NCBI GenBank assembly: GCA_003255065.1
Contig: QAOA01002432.1
Coordinates: 1-64,000 of the forward strand
Reading direction: 5' to 3'
Length of the DNA stretch: 64,000 bases
From: Cercis canadensis
Lineage: Eukaryota; Streptophyta; Magnoliopsida; Fabales; Fabaceae
The number at the start of each line of letters is the position of its first letter. Position 1 is the first letter of the stretch. The notes beneath the pieces were generated by a model. That model was given only the letters and a program-made list of their open reading frames with translations, did no database searches and was not told the DNA's origin. The position numbers and the translations under genes are program-made. This document shows positions 50,718-62,646 of the stretch, in pieces.

Positions 50718-52145
50718 TGATGAACACACTTTTTATATAATAGTTATCCCTCATACTTAGTCTTTTAAACCTCTTTTGGGCTGAATTGCATAGACTTAGA
50801 CCTCATTTCATGACTTTGGATCCATTTATGCTTAATTGCAATTTCCAGCAATACTGGGCATTATATGCTGTCTCTGTGTTTCATGCATATCTTGAGTTCT
50901 GGATGTCTAAAAATTCCGAGTCATACCTTGTTGGAAAGCTGAGAGAATTGTCTACAACTTTCTTTCAGGGCTCAAAAGCTAATTCGGACGTTCAGAAGGT
51001 CATATGCAGCCTGGAAGCCAGAGAAGACACGCTGTCACAGGATCCTGACCTACATGAAGTATTTGGGTCATAACTTGAGTTGTGGATGTCATATGGACCT
51101 GAAACTGGTACCATTGGAAAGCTAACAGACAGAGCTTCAATTGATATGAAGACCGGTTTACCATATTTTATGTTGAAGATGGTCTTATTTGCTGTGCAAG
51201 TTAGCTGACGGTTCCAGACACCTTTTGCCACTTAAATGGGCCTAACTTCCACATGACAAGTCCAAATGGGCCCAAACCAAAGCCCAATTGAAGCTAAGGC
51301 CCATGGGAACAAGTGTGCCCTAAGGGCAATTTGGGTGTGCATGTAAAATTGGAGGTCTATATCAGCAAGAGGGGGGCAGCCGAAATTGAAAAAATCAAGT
51401 CTTTAGATATTTTAGACAGCTTTCTAGCTTTCCTTAGCTCTTAAGTTTTCTCTTAGATATTTTGTAAGAACTCAGCTCTTCTTGTTCATGGAGGGCTAAT
51501 CCATCATATCAATCCAGGTTTTGCTATTCTGATTATTGATTTTGAGATTATGTGTTGTTGTTCTTCATTTTAGTTGTTAATCAAGTTCTTTCAATCCTCT
51601 GAAATATTCTGTTTGAATTGCTTAATTCGGATTGGATTATTCATGTGTTCATATTCTGTTTGCATGTGATAAAAGAGGATTGTATGGTTAATTAATGGTT
51701 CTAAGCTTGGACGGATTAATTACCTTGGCTGGATTCAGGACTTAGGTTAAACTGGACTTGAATGTTTGCTTAATTCATTTAGTCCCTTGTTCAACCGAAT
51801 TCTGGTTGCTTAACCAGTAGAAATCCATAGAACATTGAGAGGCTTCTTGATATGTTTTAAAGGCCAAGAACATGATTAATAATTAAATGGATCCTTGGAA
51901 ATCAAGGATGAATCAAAATCAGAATTAGTTAAGACTTGGATTGGTTGCTTTCTCTAAAACTCTACCACTTTCAATTAATTTTTGTTAATCACAGAAACAA
52001 AGACAACCCCCCTGTTTATATGCTTTTCAATATGATTCACCAAATAGAACAATCCTTAGGTTCGACTTAGGGCTGCCCTTTGCTGCAAATAGCTTAGGAA
52101 CCGACCTTAAACTTAATTAATTTGAGGAGCCTCGGCAGCTCATCA
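50718..52145 (+). repeat. Solo LTR, family B, plus orientation
   Basis: 1428 bp, from TGATGAACACAC to GGCAGCTCATCA. A perfect 5-bp duplication, GGCCT, lies at 50713-50717 and 52146-52150. It is nearly identical to the LTR at 428-1854. A TATA-like TCTATATC lies at 51356-51363. The ~95- and 79-codon open frames inside it occur in all family-B LTRs and have no protein features. Confidence 0.96.
51356..51363 (+). promoter_or_regulatory. Candidate TATA box in the family-B solo LTR
   Basis: TCTATATC lies about 640 bp into the LTR, followed by a purine-rich stretch. Position is plausible for an LTR promoter; sequence evidence alone. Confidence 0.35.
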
Positions 52146-55100
52146 GGCCTGGGACCCTATTTTGGTTCGGACTTGTATCAGACTCGGATATTTTTTTTGT
52201 GGTTCATTGTATTTGGGACGGGACTGTTTCCTGGTGAGTCACTGTATTTGGCCCGGGACCCTGTTTCGGTTCGTCCCTCTATCTGACTTGGATAGTTTTA
52301 TTGTGGTTCACTGTATCTTGAAAGGGACTATTTCTTGGTGGGTCATTGTGATGGCCTAGGACCCTATTTCGGTTCGGCCCTGTATCAGACTCGGTTATTT
52401 TTTTTGTGTCACTGTATTTGGTACGGGACAATTTCTTGGTGAGTCACTATATCTGGCCCGGGACCCTGTTTCGATTCGTCCCTATATCTGACTTGGATAG
52501 TTTTGTTGTGGTTCATTGTATCTAGAAAGTCACTGTTTCGTAGTGGGTCATTGTATCTAGCTTGGGACCCTGTTTTGGTTTGTCCCTGTATCTGACTATG
52601 ATATTTTTCTTGGGTTTCACTATATCTAGGATGGGACTGTTTCTTGATGGGTCATTGTAGATGGCCTTGGACCCTGTTTCGATTCGGCCTTGTATCTGAC
52701 TCAGATATTTTTCTTGTAATTCACTGTATCTGGGACAGGACTATTTCCTGGTGGGTCATTGTATCTTTCCCAGGACCCTGTTTCAGTTCGGCCTTGTATC
52801 TGGCTCTTATATTTTTCTTGGGTCCCACTATATCTAGGAAGGCACTGTTTTCTTGTGGGTCTTTGTATCTGTTTCGGTTCTTCCGTGTCTCTGACTCAGA
52901 TAATTTTATTGTGGTTCACTGTATTTAGGACGAGACAGTTTCTTGGCAAGTCACTATATCTGACCTGGGACCCTGTTTCAGTTCGTTCCTTTTTCTGACT
53001 ATCATATTTTCTTGGGTTTCACTGTATCTGGGAAGGGATTGTTTCCTGTTGGGTCATTGTATCAGGCCTGGGACCCTATTTTGGTTCGTCCCTCTATCTG
53101 ACTATGATATTTTTCTTCGGTTTCACTGTATCTGTGAGCGCACTATTTTCTGGTGGGTTATTGTATCTGTTTCGGTTCGTCCCGGTATCTGACTGGGATA
53201 TTTTTTTTAGGGTTCACTGTATTTGGGATTGGACTTTTTCATGGTGAGTCACTATATCTGGCCCGAGACCCTGTTTCAATTTGTTCCTGCATCTGACTCG
53301 AATAGTTTTGTTGTGGTTCACTGTATTTAGAAAGGTATTGTTTCCTAGTGAGTCATTGAATCTAGTCTGTGACCCTGTTTCGGATCATCCCTGTATCTGA
53401 CTATGATATTTTTCTTGGGTTTCACTGTATCTAGGAAGGGACTGTTTCCTGGTGGGTCATTGTATATGGCCTAGGACCCTATTTCTGTTCGGCCCTCTAT
53501 CAAACTTGGATATTTTTTTTGTGTTTCATTGTATTTGGGACGGGACTGTTTCTTGGTGAGTCACTGTATCTAGCCCGGCACCCTATTTCGGTTCGTCCCT
53601 GTATCTGGCTTGGATAGTTTTATTGTGGTTCACTGTATCTAAAAAGGGATTGTTTCCTGGTAGGTCAGTGTATATGTCCTGGGACCCTCTTTCGGTTCGG
53701 CCCTGTATCAGACTCGGATATTTTTTTTGTGTTTCACTGTATTTTGAACGAGACTGTTTCCTAGTGAGTCACTATATTTAGCCCGAGATCCTATTTCTAT
53801 TCGTCCCTATATCTAACTCGAATAATTTTGTTATGGTTCACTATATCTAAAAAGGGACTGTTTCCTAGTGGGTCATTGAATCTGGTTTGTGACCCTGTTT
53901 CGGTTCATCCTTGTATCTGACTATGATATTTTTCATGCGTTTCACTATATCTAGGAAGACACTGTTTGCTTGTGGGTTATTGTATATGGCCTAGGACCCT
54001 ATTTCGGTTAAGCCCTGTATCAGACTCGGATATTTTTTCTGTGATTCATTGTATTTGGGACGGATCTGTTTCTTAGTGAGTCACTGTATCTGGCCCAGGA
54101 CCCTGTTTCGTTTCGTCACTGTATTTGACTTGGATAGTTTTATTGTGGTTCATTGTATCTGTAAAAGGACTGTTTCCTGGTGGGTCATTATATATGGCCT
54201 GGGACCCTATTTCGGTTCGGCCCAGTATCAGACTCGGATATTTTTTTTGTGTTTCACCGTATTTGGGACGGGACTATTTCTTGGTGAGTCACTGTATCTA
54301 GCCCGGGACCCTGTTTTGTTTCGTCGCTGTATCTAACTCGGATAGTTTTGTTATGGTTCACTGTATCTAGGAAAGGACTGTTTCGTAGTGGGTGTTTGTA
54401 TTTGGCCTGGAATACTGTTTCAGTTCGTCCTTGTATCTGACTATACTTTTTTTTGGTTTCACTGTATCTAGGAAGGTATTGTTTCCTGGTGGGTTATTGT
54501 ATATGGCCTTGGACATTGTTTCGATTCAGCCCTATATCTGACTCAGATATTTTTCTTGTGATTCACTGTATCTGGGATAGGATTGTTTTCTAGTGGGTCA
54601 TTGTATCTTGCCCGGGACACTGTTTGAATTTGGCCCTGTATCTGGCTCTGATATTTTTCTTGGGTCCCACTTTATCTAGGAAGGCACTATTTTCTGGTAT
54701 GTCTATGTATATGTTTCGGTTTGTGCGTGTCTTTGACTCGGATAATTTTGTTGTGGTTCATTATATTTGGGATGGGACTGTTTCCTAGTGAGTCACTATA
54801 TCTGGTCCAGGACCATATTTCGGTTCGTCCCTGTATCTGACTATGATATTTTTTTGGGTTTCACTATATCTGGGAAGGGAATGTTTCCTTGTGAGTCACT
54901 GTATCTAGCCTGAGACCCTATTTCAGTTCGTCCCTGTATCTGACTTAGATAGTTTTATTGTGGTGCACTGTATCTAGAAAGGGACTATTTCCTAGTAGGT
55001 CAATGTATCTGGCCTGGGACCCTGTTTCGGTTCGTCCCTGTATCTGACTATGATATTTTTCTTGGGTTTTACTATATCTAGGAAGGGACTGTTTCATGGT

Positions 55101-58100
55101 GGGTCATTGTATATGGCCTGGGACCCTATTTCGGTTCGGCCCTATATAAGACTCGGATATTTTTTTGTGGTTCATTGTATTTGGGACAGGACTGTTTCCT
55201 GGTGAGTCACTGTATCTGGCCCGGGACCCTGTTTCGGTTTGTCCATGTTTCTGACTTGGATAGTTTTATTGTAGTTCACTGTATCTAGAAAGGGGTTGTT
55301 TATTGGTGGGTCATTGTATATGCCCTGGGACCCTATTTCTATTCGGCCCTGTATAAGACTCGGATATTTTTTTTGTGTTTCACTGTATTTGGGACGGGAC
55401 AGTTTCTTTGGTGAGTCATTGTATCTGGCCCGGGACCCTGTTTCGGTTCGTCCCTGTATCTGACTCGGATAGTTTTGTTGTGATTCACTGTATCTAGAAA
55501 ATGACTGTTTCGTAGTGGGTGTTTGTATATGGCCTGGGACCTTGATTCTGTTTGTCCCTGTATCTCACTATGATATTTTTCTTGGGTTTCACTATATCTA
55601 GGAAAGGATTGTTTCCTGGTGGGTCATTGTATATCGCCTTGGACCCTGTTTCGATTCGGACCTCTATCTAACTCAGACATTTTTCTTGTGATTCACTGTA
55701 TCTGGGATAGGACTATTTCTTGGTGGGTCATTGTATCTTGCCCCGGACCTTGTTTCAATTCAGCCCTATATCTGGCTCTGATATTTTTCTTGGGTCCCAC
55801 TTTATCTATGAAGGCACTATTTTCTGGTATGTCTTTGTATATGTTTCAGTTCGTGTATGTCTTTGACTTGGATAATTTTTGTGTGGTTCAATGTATTTAG
55901 GACGAGACTGTTTCCTAGTGAGTCACTATATCTGGCCCGGGACCATGTTTCGGTTCGTCCCTGTATCTGACTATGATATTTTTCTTGGGTTTCACTGTAT
56001 CTTGGAAGGGAATGTTTCCTGTTGGGTAATTGTTCTGGCCTGGGACCCTATTTCGGTTCGTCCCTGTATCTAACTATGATATTTTTCTTGGGTTTCACTA
56101 TATCTGGGAACGCTCTATTTTCTGGTAGGTCATTGTATCTGTTTTGGTTTGACCTGGAATTTGACTCGGATATTTTTTTGTGGTTCACTGTATTTAGGAC
56201 GGGACTGTTTCCTGGTGAGTCACTGTATCTAACTTGAGACCCTGTTTCGGTTCGTCCCTGTATCTAACTTGGATAGTTTTATTGTGGTTCTCTGTATCTA
56301 GAAAGGTACTGTTTTGTAGTGGGTCATTGTATCTGGCCTGGGACCCTGTTTAGGTTCGTCCCTGTATCTGACTATGATATTTTTCTTGGGTTTTACTGTA
56401 TTTGGGAAGGGATTATTTCTTGTTGGCTCATTGTATCTGACCTACGAACCTATTTCGGGTCGTCCCTGTATCTGACTATGATATTTTTCTTGGTTTTCAC
56501 TGTATCTGGGACCGCACTGTTTTCTGGTGGGTCATTGTATCCTTTTCGGTTCGTCCCAGTATCTAACTCGAATATTTTTTTTTTGGTTCTCTATATTTGG
56601 GACGGGACTGTTTCCTGGTGAGTCACTGTATCTGGCCTAGGACCCTATTTCTATTTGTCCCTGTATCTGACTATGATATTTTTCTTGGGTTTCATTGTAT
56701 CTAGGAAGGAACTGTTTCCTAGTGGGTCATTGTATATGGCCTTGGACCCTGTTTTGGTTCGGCTCTATATCTGACTCGGATATTTTTCTTGTGATTCACT
56801 GTATATGGGACAGGATTGTTTCCTCGTGGGTCATTGTATCTTGCCCAGGGCCATGTTTTGGTTAGGCCCTGTATCTGACTGTGATATATTTCTTGGGTCC
56901 CACTGTATCTGGGAAGGCACTATTTTCTGGTGGGTCATTGTATCTGTTCAGTTCGTCCGTGTATCTGACACGGATATTTTTGTTGTGGTTCACTGTATTT
57001 GGGACGGGACTGTTTCCTGGTGAGTCACTATATCTAGCCCGAGATCCTGTTTCGGTTCGTCCCTGTATCTGACTTGGATAGTTTTATTGTGGTTCACTAT
57101 ATCTAGAAAGGGACTGTTTCCTAGTGGGTGATTATATATGGCCTGGGACCCTATTTTGGTTCAGCCCTGTATCAGACTCGGATATTTTTTTTTGATTCAC
57201 TGTATTTGGGACGGGATAATTTCTTTGTTGAGTCACTGTATCTAACCCGGGACCCTGTTTCGGTTCGTCCCTGTATCTGACTCGAAGAGTTTTTTTGCGG
57301 TTCACTGTATCGAGAAAGGGACTGTTTCGTAATGGGTCAGAGTATCTGGCCTGAGACCCTATTTCGATTCGTTCCTGTGTCTTACTATGATATTTGCCTT
57401 GGGTTTCACTGTATTTGGGAATGCACTATTTTCGAGTGGGTCATTGTATCTGTTTCGGTTCGTCCCGTTATCAGACTCGGATATTTCTTTTGTGGTTCAC
57501 TATATTTAGGACGAGATTGTTTCCTGGTGAGTTACTGTATCTGGCTTGGGATCCTGTTTTGATTTGTCCCTTTATCTAACTATGATTTTTTCTTGGGTTT
57601 CACTGTATCTAGGAAGGGACTGTTTCCTGGTGGGTCATTGTATATGGCCTGGGACCCTATTTCGGTTCGGCCCTCTATCAGACTTAGATATTTTTTTTGT
57701 GTTTCATTGTATTTGGGACGGGACTATTTCTTGGTGAGTCACTGTATCTGGCCCGGGACCCTGTTTCGGTTCGTCCCTGTATCTGACTTGGATAGTTTTA
57801 TTGTGATTCATTGTATCTAGAAAGGGATTGTTTCCTAGTGGGTCATTGTATCTGGCCTAGGACCCTGTTTCGGTTCATCCCTGTATCTGACTATGATGTT
57901 TTTCTTGGGTCTCACTGTATTTGGGAAGGGACTGTTTCCTAGTGGGTCATTGTATATAGCCTTTGACCCTGTTTCGGTTCAGCCCTGTATCTGACTTAGA
58001 TATTTTTCTTGTGATTTATTGTATCTGGGACATGACTATTTTCTTGTGTGCCATTGTATCTTGCCCGGGACCCTGTTTCGGTTCGGCCCTATATTTGACT

Positions 58101-58466
58101 TTGATATTTTTCTTGGGTCCCACTGTATCTGGGAAGGCACTATTTTCTGTTGGGTCATTGTATCTGTTTCGGTTAGTCCATGTATCTGACTCGGATAATT
58201 TTATTGTAGTTCACTGTATTTGGGATGGGACTATTTACTGGTGAGTCAGTATATCTGGCCCGTGCCCCCATTTCGGTTCGTCCCTATATCTGACTTGGAT
58301 CGTTTTGTTGTGGTTCACTGTATTTGGAAAGGGACTGTTTCCTAGTGGGTCATTGTATCTGGCCAGGGACCCTCTTTTGGTTCGTCCCTTTATCTGACTA
58401 TTATATTTTTTTTTACGTTTAACTGTATTTGGGTAGGGACTGTTTCCTGGTGGGTTATTGTATATG
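52146..58466 (+). repeat. Satellite block S7
   Basis: About 61 monomers. Frequent alternation of a poly-T variant (GGATATTTTTTTTGTG), a TTGGATAGTTTTATTGTGG variant and the CTATGATATTTTTCTTGGG type. Several units have small deletions. It ends at TGTATATG, the target site of hAT copy 2. Confidence 0.94.
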
Positions 58467-58820
58467 TAGAGCTGACTAACAGGCTAGCCCAACCCATTAA
58501 GGTCGGGCCATATCGGGCCGCGGGCCTTAACGGGCCAGGCCAAAGTGGCCCGGTTTTAATCGGGCCAGCATTTTACCAGCCCACTTCGGGCTACGGGCCA
58601 AAATCTATTTTTTAATTTTTTTTGCCATGCTTATTTTTAAAAGAATATGAGAACATATTGATTATGAAACATCAAATATTAACATATTTAATCAAAATAC
58701 AAACTGAAATAAACTTATAATAATAAATTATTAATGTATCATTAACCACATACTAATTAAAAGTATTTAGCATAACAATCATACTACTTGAGTCTTGACT
58801 AAAATAAATTTAATAAATTA

Positions 58821-59006
58821 CTAATGTCCTAAAACTCTTGTATTTCGATATGGACATTTGTGCAAATGTCGTCATAAATAACTTGTTCCACATTTTTTTG
58901 GATGTATATGATAAACTTTCTCACAAGCCTTACATTTCGCACAAGCTTTTAGTAACTCATTCTTATCTTCTACATCAACATTTTCAAAATGTTCCCAAAT
59001 AGTAGA
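58821..59006 (-). pseudogene. Extra BED-type zinc-finger fragment inside hAT copy 2
   Basis: On the minus strand a 62-codon stretch reads STIWEHFEN, then CKACEKVY, GTSYL, RHLHKC and a final stop at 58821. The spacing C-x2-C ... H-x3-C and the leading Trp match BED fingers such as the one in the neighbouring transposase, but the sequence is clearly different from it. TGA at 58872 interrupts the frame. A possible acceptor (TTTTTTAG) and an ATG in another frame lie just upstream. The segment is absent from copy 1. It may be a captured exon of another hAT gene, or an ancestral part lost by copy 1. Confidence 0.7.
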
Positions 59007-59230
59007 CTTCTAGAGCCATTAACATCTCCCATAATTCTGACTAAAAAATAATTATCAAACCAATAACCAAGTTTAAATGATCATAGCTCAAAGTCTCAAA
59101 CCAACAATCAAACAATGAAGCATAAATAACATTCAAAGCTACAAAACCAAGTAGGCAAATCAAAGTATCAAACCAACAAAATAACAACCAAATAACAAGT
59201 TTAAAAAAACTATTCAAATTATGAAAGCCC

Positions 59231-61410
59231 TTAATCTTCTTCTTCCTCATCATTGCCCTCAATAATAACATTTGACTCCTCTCTAGAGAGACATAGATCA
59301 TCAATATCAGTTGAATCATCATCATCATCATCTACAAAACCAAGTAGCCAATTATGTGTGCATAGAAGAGCTTGCAATATTTTGTCAAGCATGGAACTTC
59401 TATATTTGTTCAACACACGAGAGCCAATACTAAAAGCGGATTCCGATGCTACGATAGTTATTGGAATGCTCAATATATCACAAGTCATCCTTGCAAGATC
59501 ACTAAATCTATTACTTCTGTCTCTCCAATAAGCCAAAACATCAAAACTTCCTGTGATTGTGATCCTTGGCTCTTGCAAATAAATATTAAGTTGAGACTTT
59601 CCGGCATTGTTAGTCTGTTGGCAATCAAATTCTTCAAAATCCTATCAAATGATGAAATTAATATTTAACTTACATAGTTACATCATAATATTGTGTAATC
59701 AAAATGTAAACAATGAAAATGTTTAAAAAAAAAATTCAATAGCAAACTTAGATCATAATATAGTGTAGGCAATTTCTCTTTTCCTTTCCCTCCTCCAATA
59801 ATACTTGGTGGTTGACTCACATTGAAAGAAGTCTTTGAAGTTGTTGTACCCTTATTGACATACTCTTCAAACATTCGATACAAATCCTTCTTAACCTTTT
59901 CAACTTTTTCTTCATAGTAATATGGATCAAGTCTAGAATAAGTATACTTCAAGAAATTAAGTTTTTGGTTGGATCAAGAATAGCCCCAAATGCAAGAACC
60001 ACACTATATTCCTTTCAATACTTGTCAAATTTATCTTTCATTCTTTGAGTCATGCTTTGAATCAACAAATCTTCATTCATCAAGTTGGATGTCAAAAGAA
60101 GCTCTATCCTCCAAATTTCCCCAAAATACAAATTAGATGTAGGATAAGTTAACCCAGATATCAAGTTGGTAATTGTATAAAATGGCTTCAAGAATTCACA
60201 CATTGAAGCCCCTCTGTTCCACTCATCATTTGATGGACACCACTTATAATTCTTATCAACTAAACTCAAACTATGAAAGGCACGACAATACTTGATTGCA
60301 CTCTCAAGCATTATATAAGTGGAGTTCCATCTAGTAACAACATCCAGTCTCAAGCCAATTGATGTATCAATCCTGCCAACTTGGTCAACACACTGAAAAA
60401 ATTGTTTCATCCTACTTTCTGATGCCCTCACATAATGCACACTTTGTCTAATTTTGTGCAATGCATCACTAGCAACTTTCAAACCATCTTGAACAATGAG
60501 GTTCAAGATATGAGCAGAACATCTAATATGAAAAAACTCCATTAAGTAACAGGCTATTTGACAAACATAGGTGTTCTTTCAAGATGTTTTGCATATTGTC
60601 ATTTGAAGAAGCATTATCCAAAGTAATGGAAAAATATTTTCTCTCTATTCCCCAATCCTTTAAACATTCAAGCACCTTCAATGATAAATCATGCCCAGTA
60701 TGTGGAGGTTGCATGTGAGAAAATGCTAAAATCTTACTATTCAACTTCCATTTCTCATCAACATAATGAGCAGTTAAAGATATATAACCATGGTTGGTGC
60801 ATGCAGTCCAAACATTAGAAGTCAAGCACACTCTACCAAGAATTCGGGCTAATTGTTGTTTCAATTTTTCTTTCTCCACTTCATATTTTTTCAGCACATC
60901 AAGTTTAGCAGTTTTTCTAGAAATAAACTTACAATCTTCATTCAAAAACTTTTGATATTTCCTAAACACCTTCCACTCAACAATACTAAACGGAACATCA
61001 TGTGCAATAATCAATTTAGACAATAACTCACGATTCACAGTAGAGTCAAATTTTCTTCTTTTCAACTTCCCTTCAGAATCAATTAACATCTCCCCAACAA
61101 CATGAAATTTAGGAATCATATGACATTTAGAAACATGACGGCATAAATGAGAAGTTCCTGATTTACTTGCACAAGTGTATTCTTTCCCACAAGCCTTGCA
61201 TTTACACTTTTCTTTGCCATCTTTACTAATACCAATTTTAACAAAATAGTTCCACACATCAAAGGTTAATGATCTAGCCTTTTTGGATTGTGGTTCAACA
61301 TTCTCACTAGTATTTGTATTACTCACAATACTAGGGATTTGCACAAATTCACAATCATCATCAGCATCATAACTAATACCACCATTCTTTCCAACACTAG
61401 AGGAAGCCAT
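59231..61410 (-). pseudogene. hAT transposase with N-terminal BED zinc finger, copy 2 (multiply broken)
   Basis: Starts MASSSVGKN at 61410. Exon 1 runs to 59752, intron 59642-59751, exon 2 59641-59231. The BED finger is intact (CKAC, HVSKC). Breaks compared with copy 1 are: a 2-base loss near 60538 that shifts the frame, TGA at 60015-60017 replacing Trp, a one-base loss in an A-run near 59960, and a splice donor changed from GT to CT at 59750-59751. The first catalytic Asp is Asn (codon 60814-60816, SNVW). The C-terminal dimerisation domain with ASESAFS is intact and ends in an acidic tail. Confidence 0.93.
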
Positions 61411-61712
61411 ACTGAAAAAAATTTAAAGAAAAAAGTAAATAAAAGCCCCTAACAAAATTGCAAACAAAATGTGATGTAGTACAAAAGGATTTGGAATTCA
61501 TGGCATAAAGGAAGCATCCAAAGTTGACTAGAACAGTTAATCATGTCTGTTTTTGACAAAAGACCCTACTTTTTCATATGGAAACGGCCTTCTGAGCAAA
61601 ACGCAAGCAGATGCCTCGCACGTCGTGTGATTTTAGCCAAATTCCATCGTTTCGGGGGTCAAAACAACATTTTATTATTTCTGGGGCTACTTTTGTCATT
61701 TTTGGCATGTCT

Positions 61713-61930
61713 GGCGCCCAGCGCTGGCACCACATCAACCCAAAATAGTTCTTGGCATACTTGGTGCCCAACGCCAAGATCGTGGCGCCCAGCGCTGGCA
61801 CCACTTCAACCCAAAACTTCATCTCGGCATACCTGGCGCCCAGTGCCAGGATCGTGGCGCCCAACGTTGGCACCAACAACAGTGCAACACAAAGAAGCCC
61901 GATTGGGCCACGCTCAGCGCTCAGCGCCAG
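61713..61930 (-). repeat. GC-rich ~71-72-bp tandem units in the 5' intron of hAT copy 2
   Basis: GGCGCC starts recur at 61713, 61784 and 61856. Each unit contains GGCGCCCAGCGCTGGCACCA or a close variant, with palindromic GGCGCC and AGCGCT cores. Copy 1 has about one such unit near 26700-26800. The repeats lie within the inferred 5' UTR intron, where expansion is tolerated. Confidence 0.8.
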
Positions 61931-62463
61931 GAACGTAGCGCTCAGCGCTGGCACACAGCAAATCAACCCAATTTGAAGTTTCAAACTAAATCAAAACATG
62001 AGAGTAACAACTAACAACCAGGCACAAATAATTGTTTGATTAAAACAAGAATCTCATAAGTCACAAACAGGATTTTATTTGTTCAATAGCATTAAGAAAT
62101 TAGATCTAAAATGTGTAAGACTTTTCCATATAATAATCAAAAATTGCAACTATGCAGTACACCCCTATCATCAAACACCCATGCAAGCTCAACTAGCTTA
62201 GCTATAACTGTAAATGGGCTCTAATATGGTAGATTAGCAGACAGAGAGGGAGCAAGAGAGAGAACAAGGACTTACAGTTACAGGCACACGCACAGCAAAG
62301 GTGGCGGTAGTGAGGACTGAGGAGAGGGAGGCAGAGACCGGAGAGTAGAGTGTGTAAGAGATGAAATTTGCGGAGAAATGGACAACCGGAGAGTGTGAGA
62401 TTGAGAGATGAAATTTAGGGATTTCAATTTTCAGAATTGGTGTTGATTAAAAGCTGAAAGAAA

Positions 62464-62464
62464 N
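62464..62464. other. Single ambiguous base in a poly-A run
   Basis: The N sits in a run of A near the end of hAT copy 2. Unlike the Ns at 12984 and 38852 it has no duplicated flank, so it is more likely a homopolymer basecalling problem. Confidence 0.6.
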
Positions 62465-62646
62465 AAAAGAAAAAAAAAAAAACAAATCAGGCCAACCCGG
62501 TTGAAACCCGATCGGGCCACAGGCCTTATCAGGCCAGCCCAAATTGGCCCGATTTTAAACGAGCCAGCATTTTTAGAACCCATCCCACCATCTTTTCGGG
62601 CCACAACGGGCTGACCCACCGGGCTAAACCCATGAACCCAGCTCTA

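Larger units (their letters stand above)
58467..62646 (-). mobile_element. hAT DNA transposon, copy 2 (non-functional)
   Basis: 4180 bp with perfect 8-bp terminal inverted repeats TAGAGCTG. The perfect target duplication TGTATATG lies at 58459-58466 and 62647-62654. CGGGCC/GGCCCG subterminal repeats are present at both ends. It is ~440 bp longer than copy 1, mainly from an extra segment at about 58806-59110 that holds a second BED-like finger, and from GC-rich tandem units at about 61713-61930. One N lies in a poly-A stretch at 62464. Confidence 0.96.

Noticed and set aside
61543..61976. Plus-strand open frames of 74-131 codons over the hAT copy 2 intron
   Set aside because: They are antisense to the transposase unit and made of the GC-rich tandem units; no support as genes.
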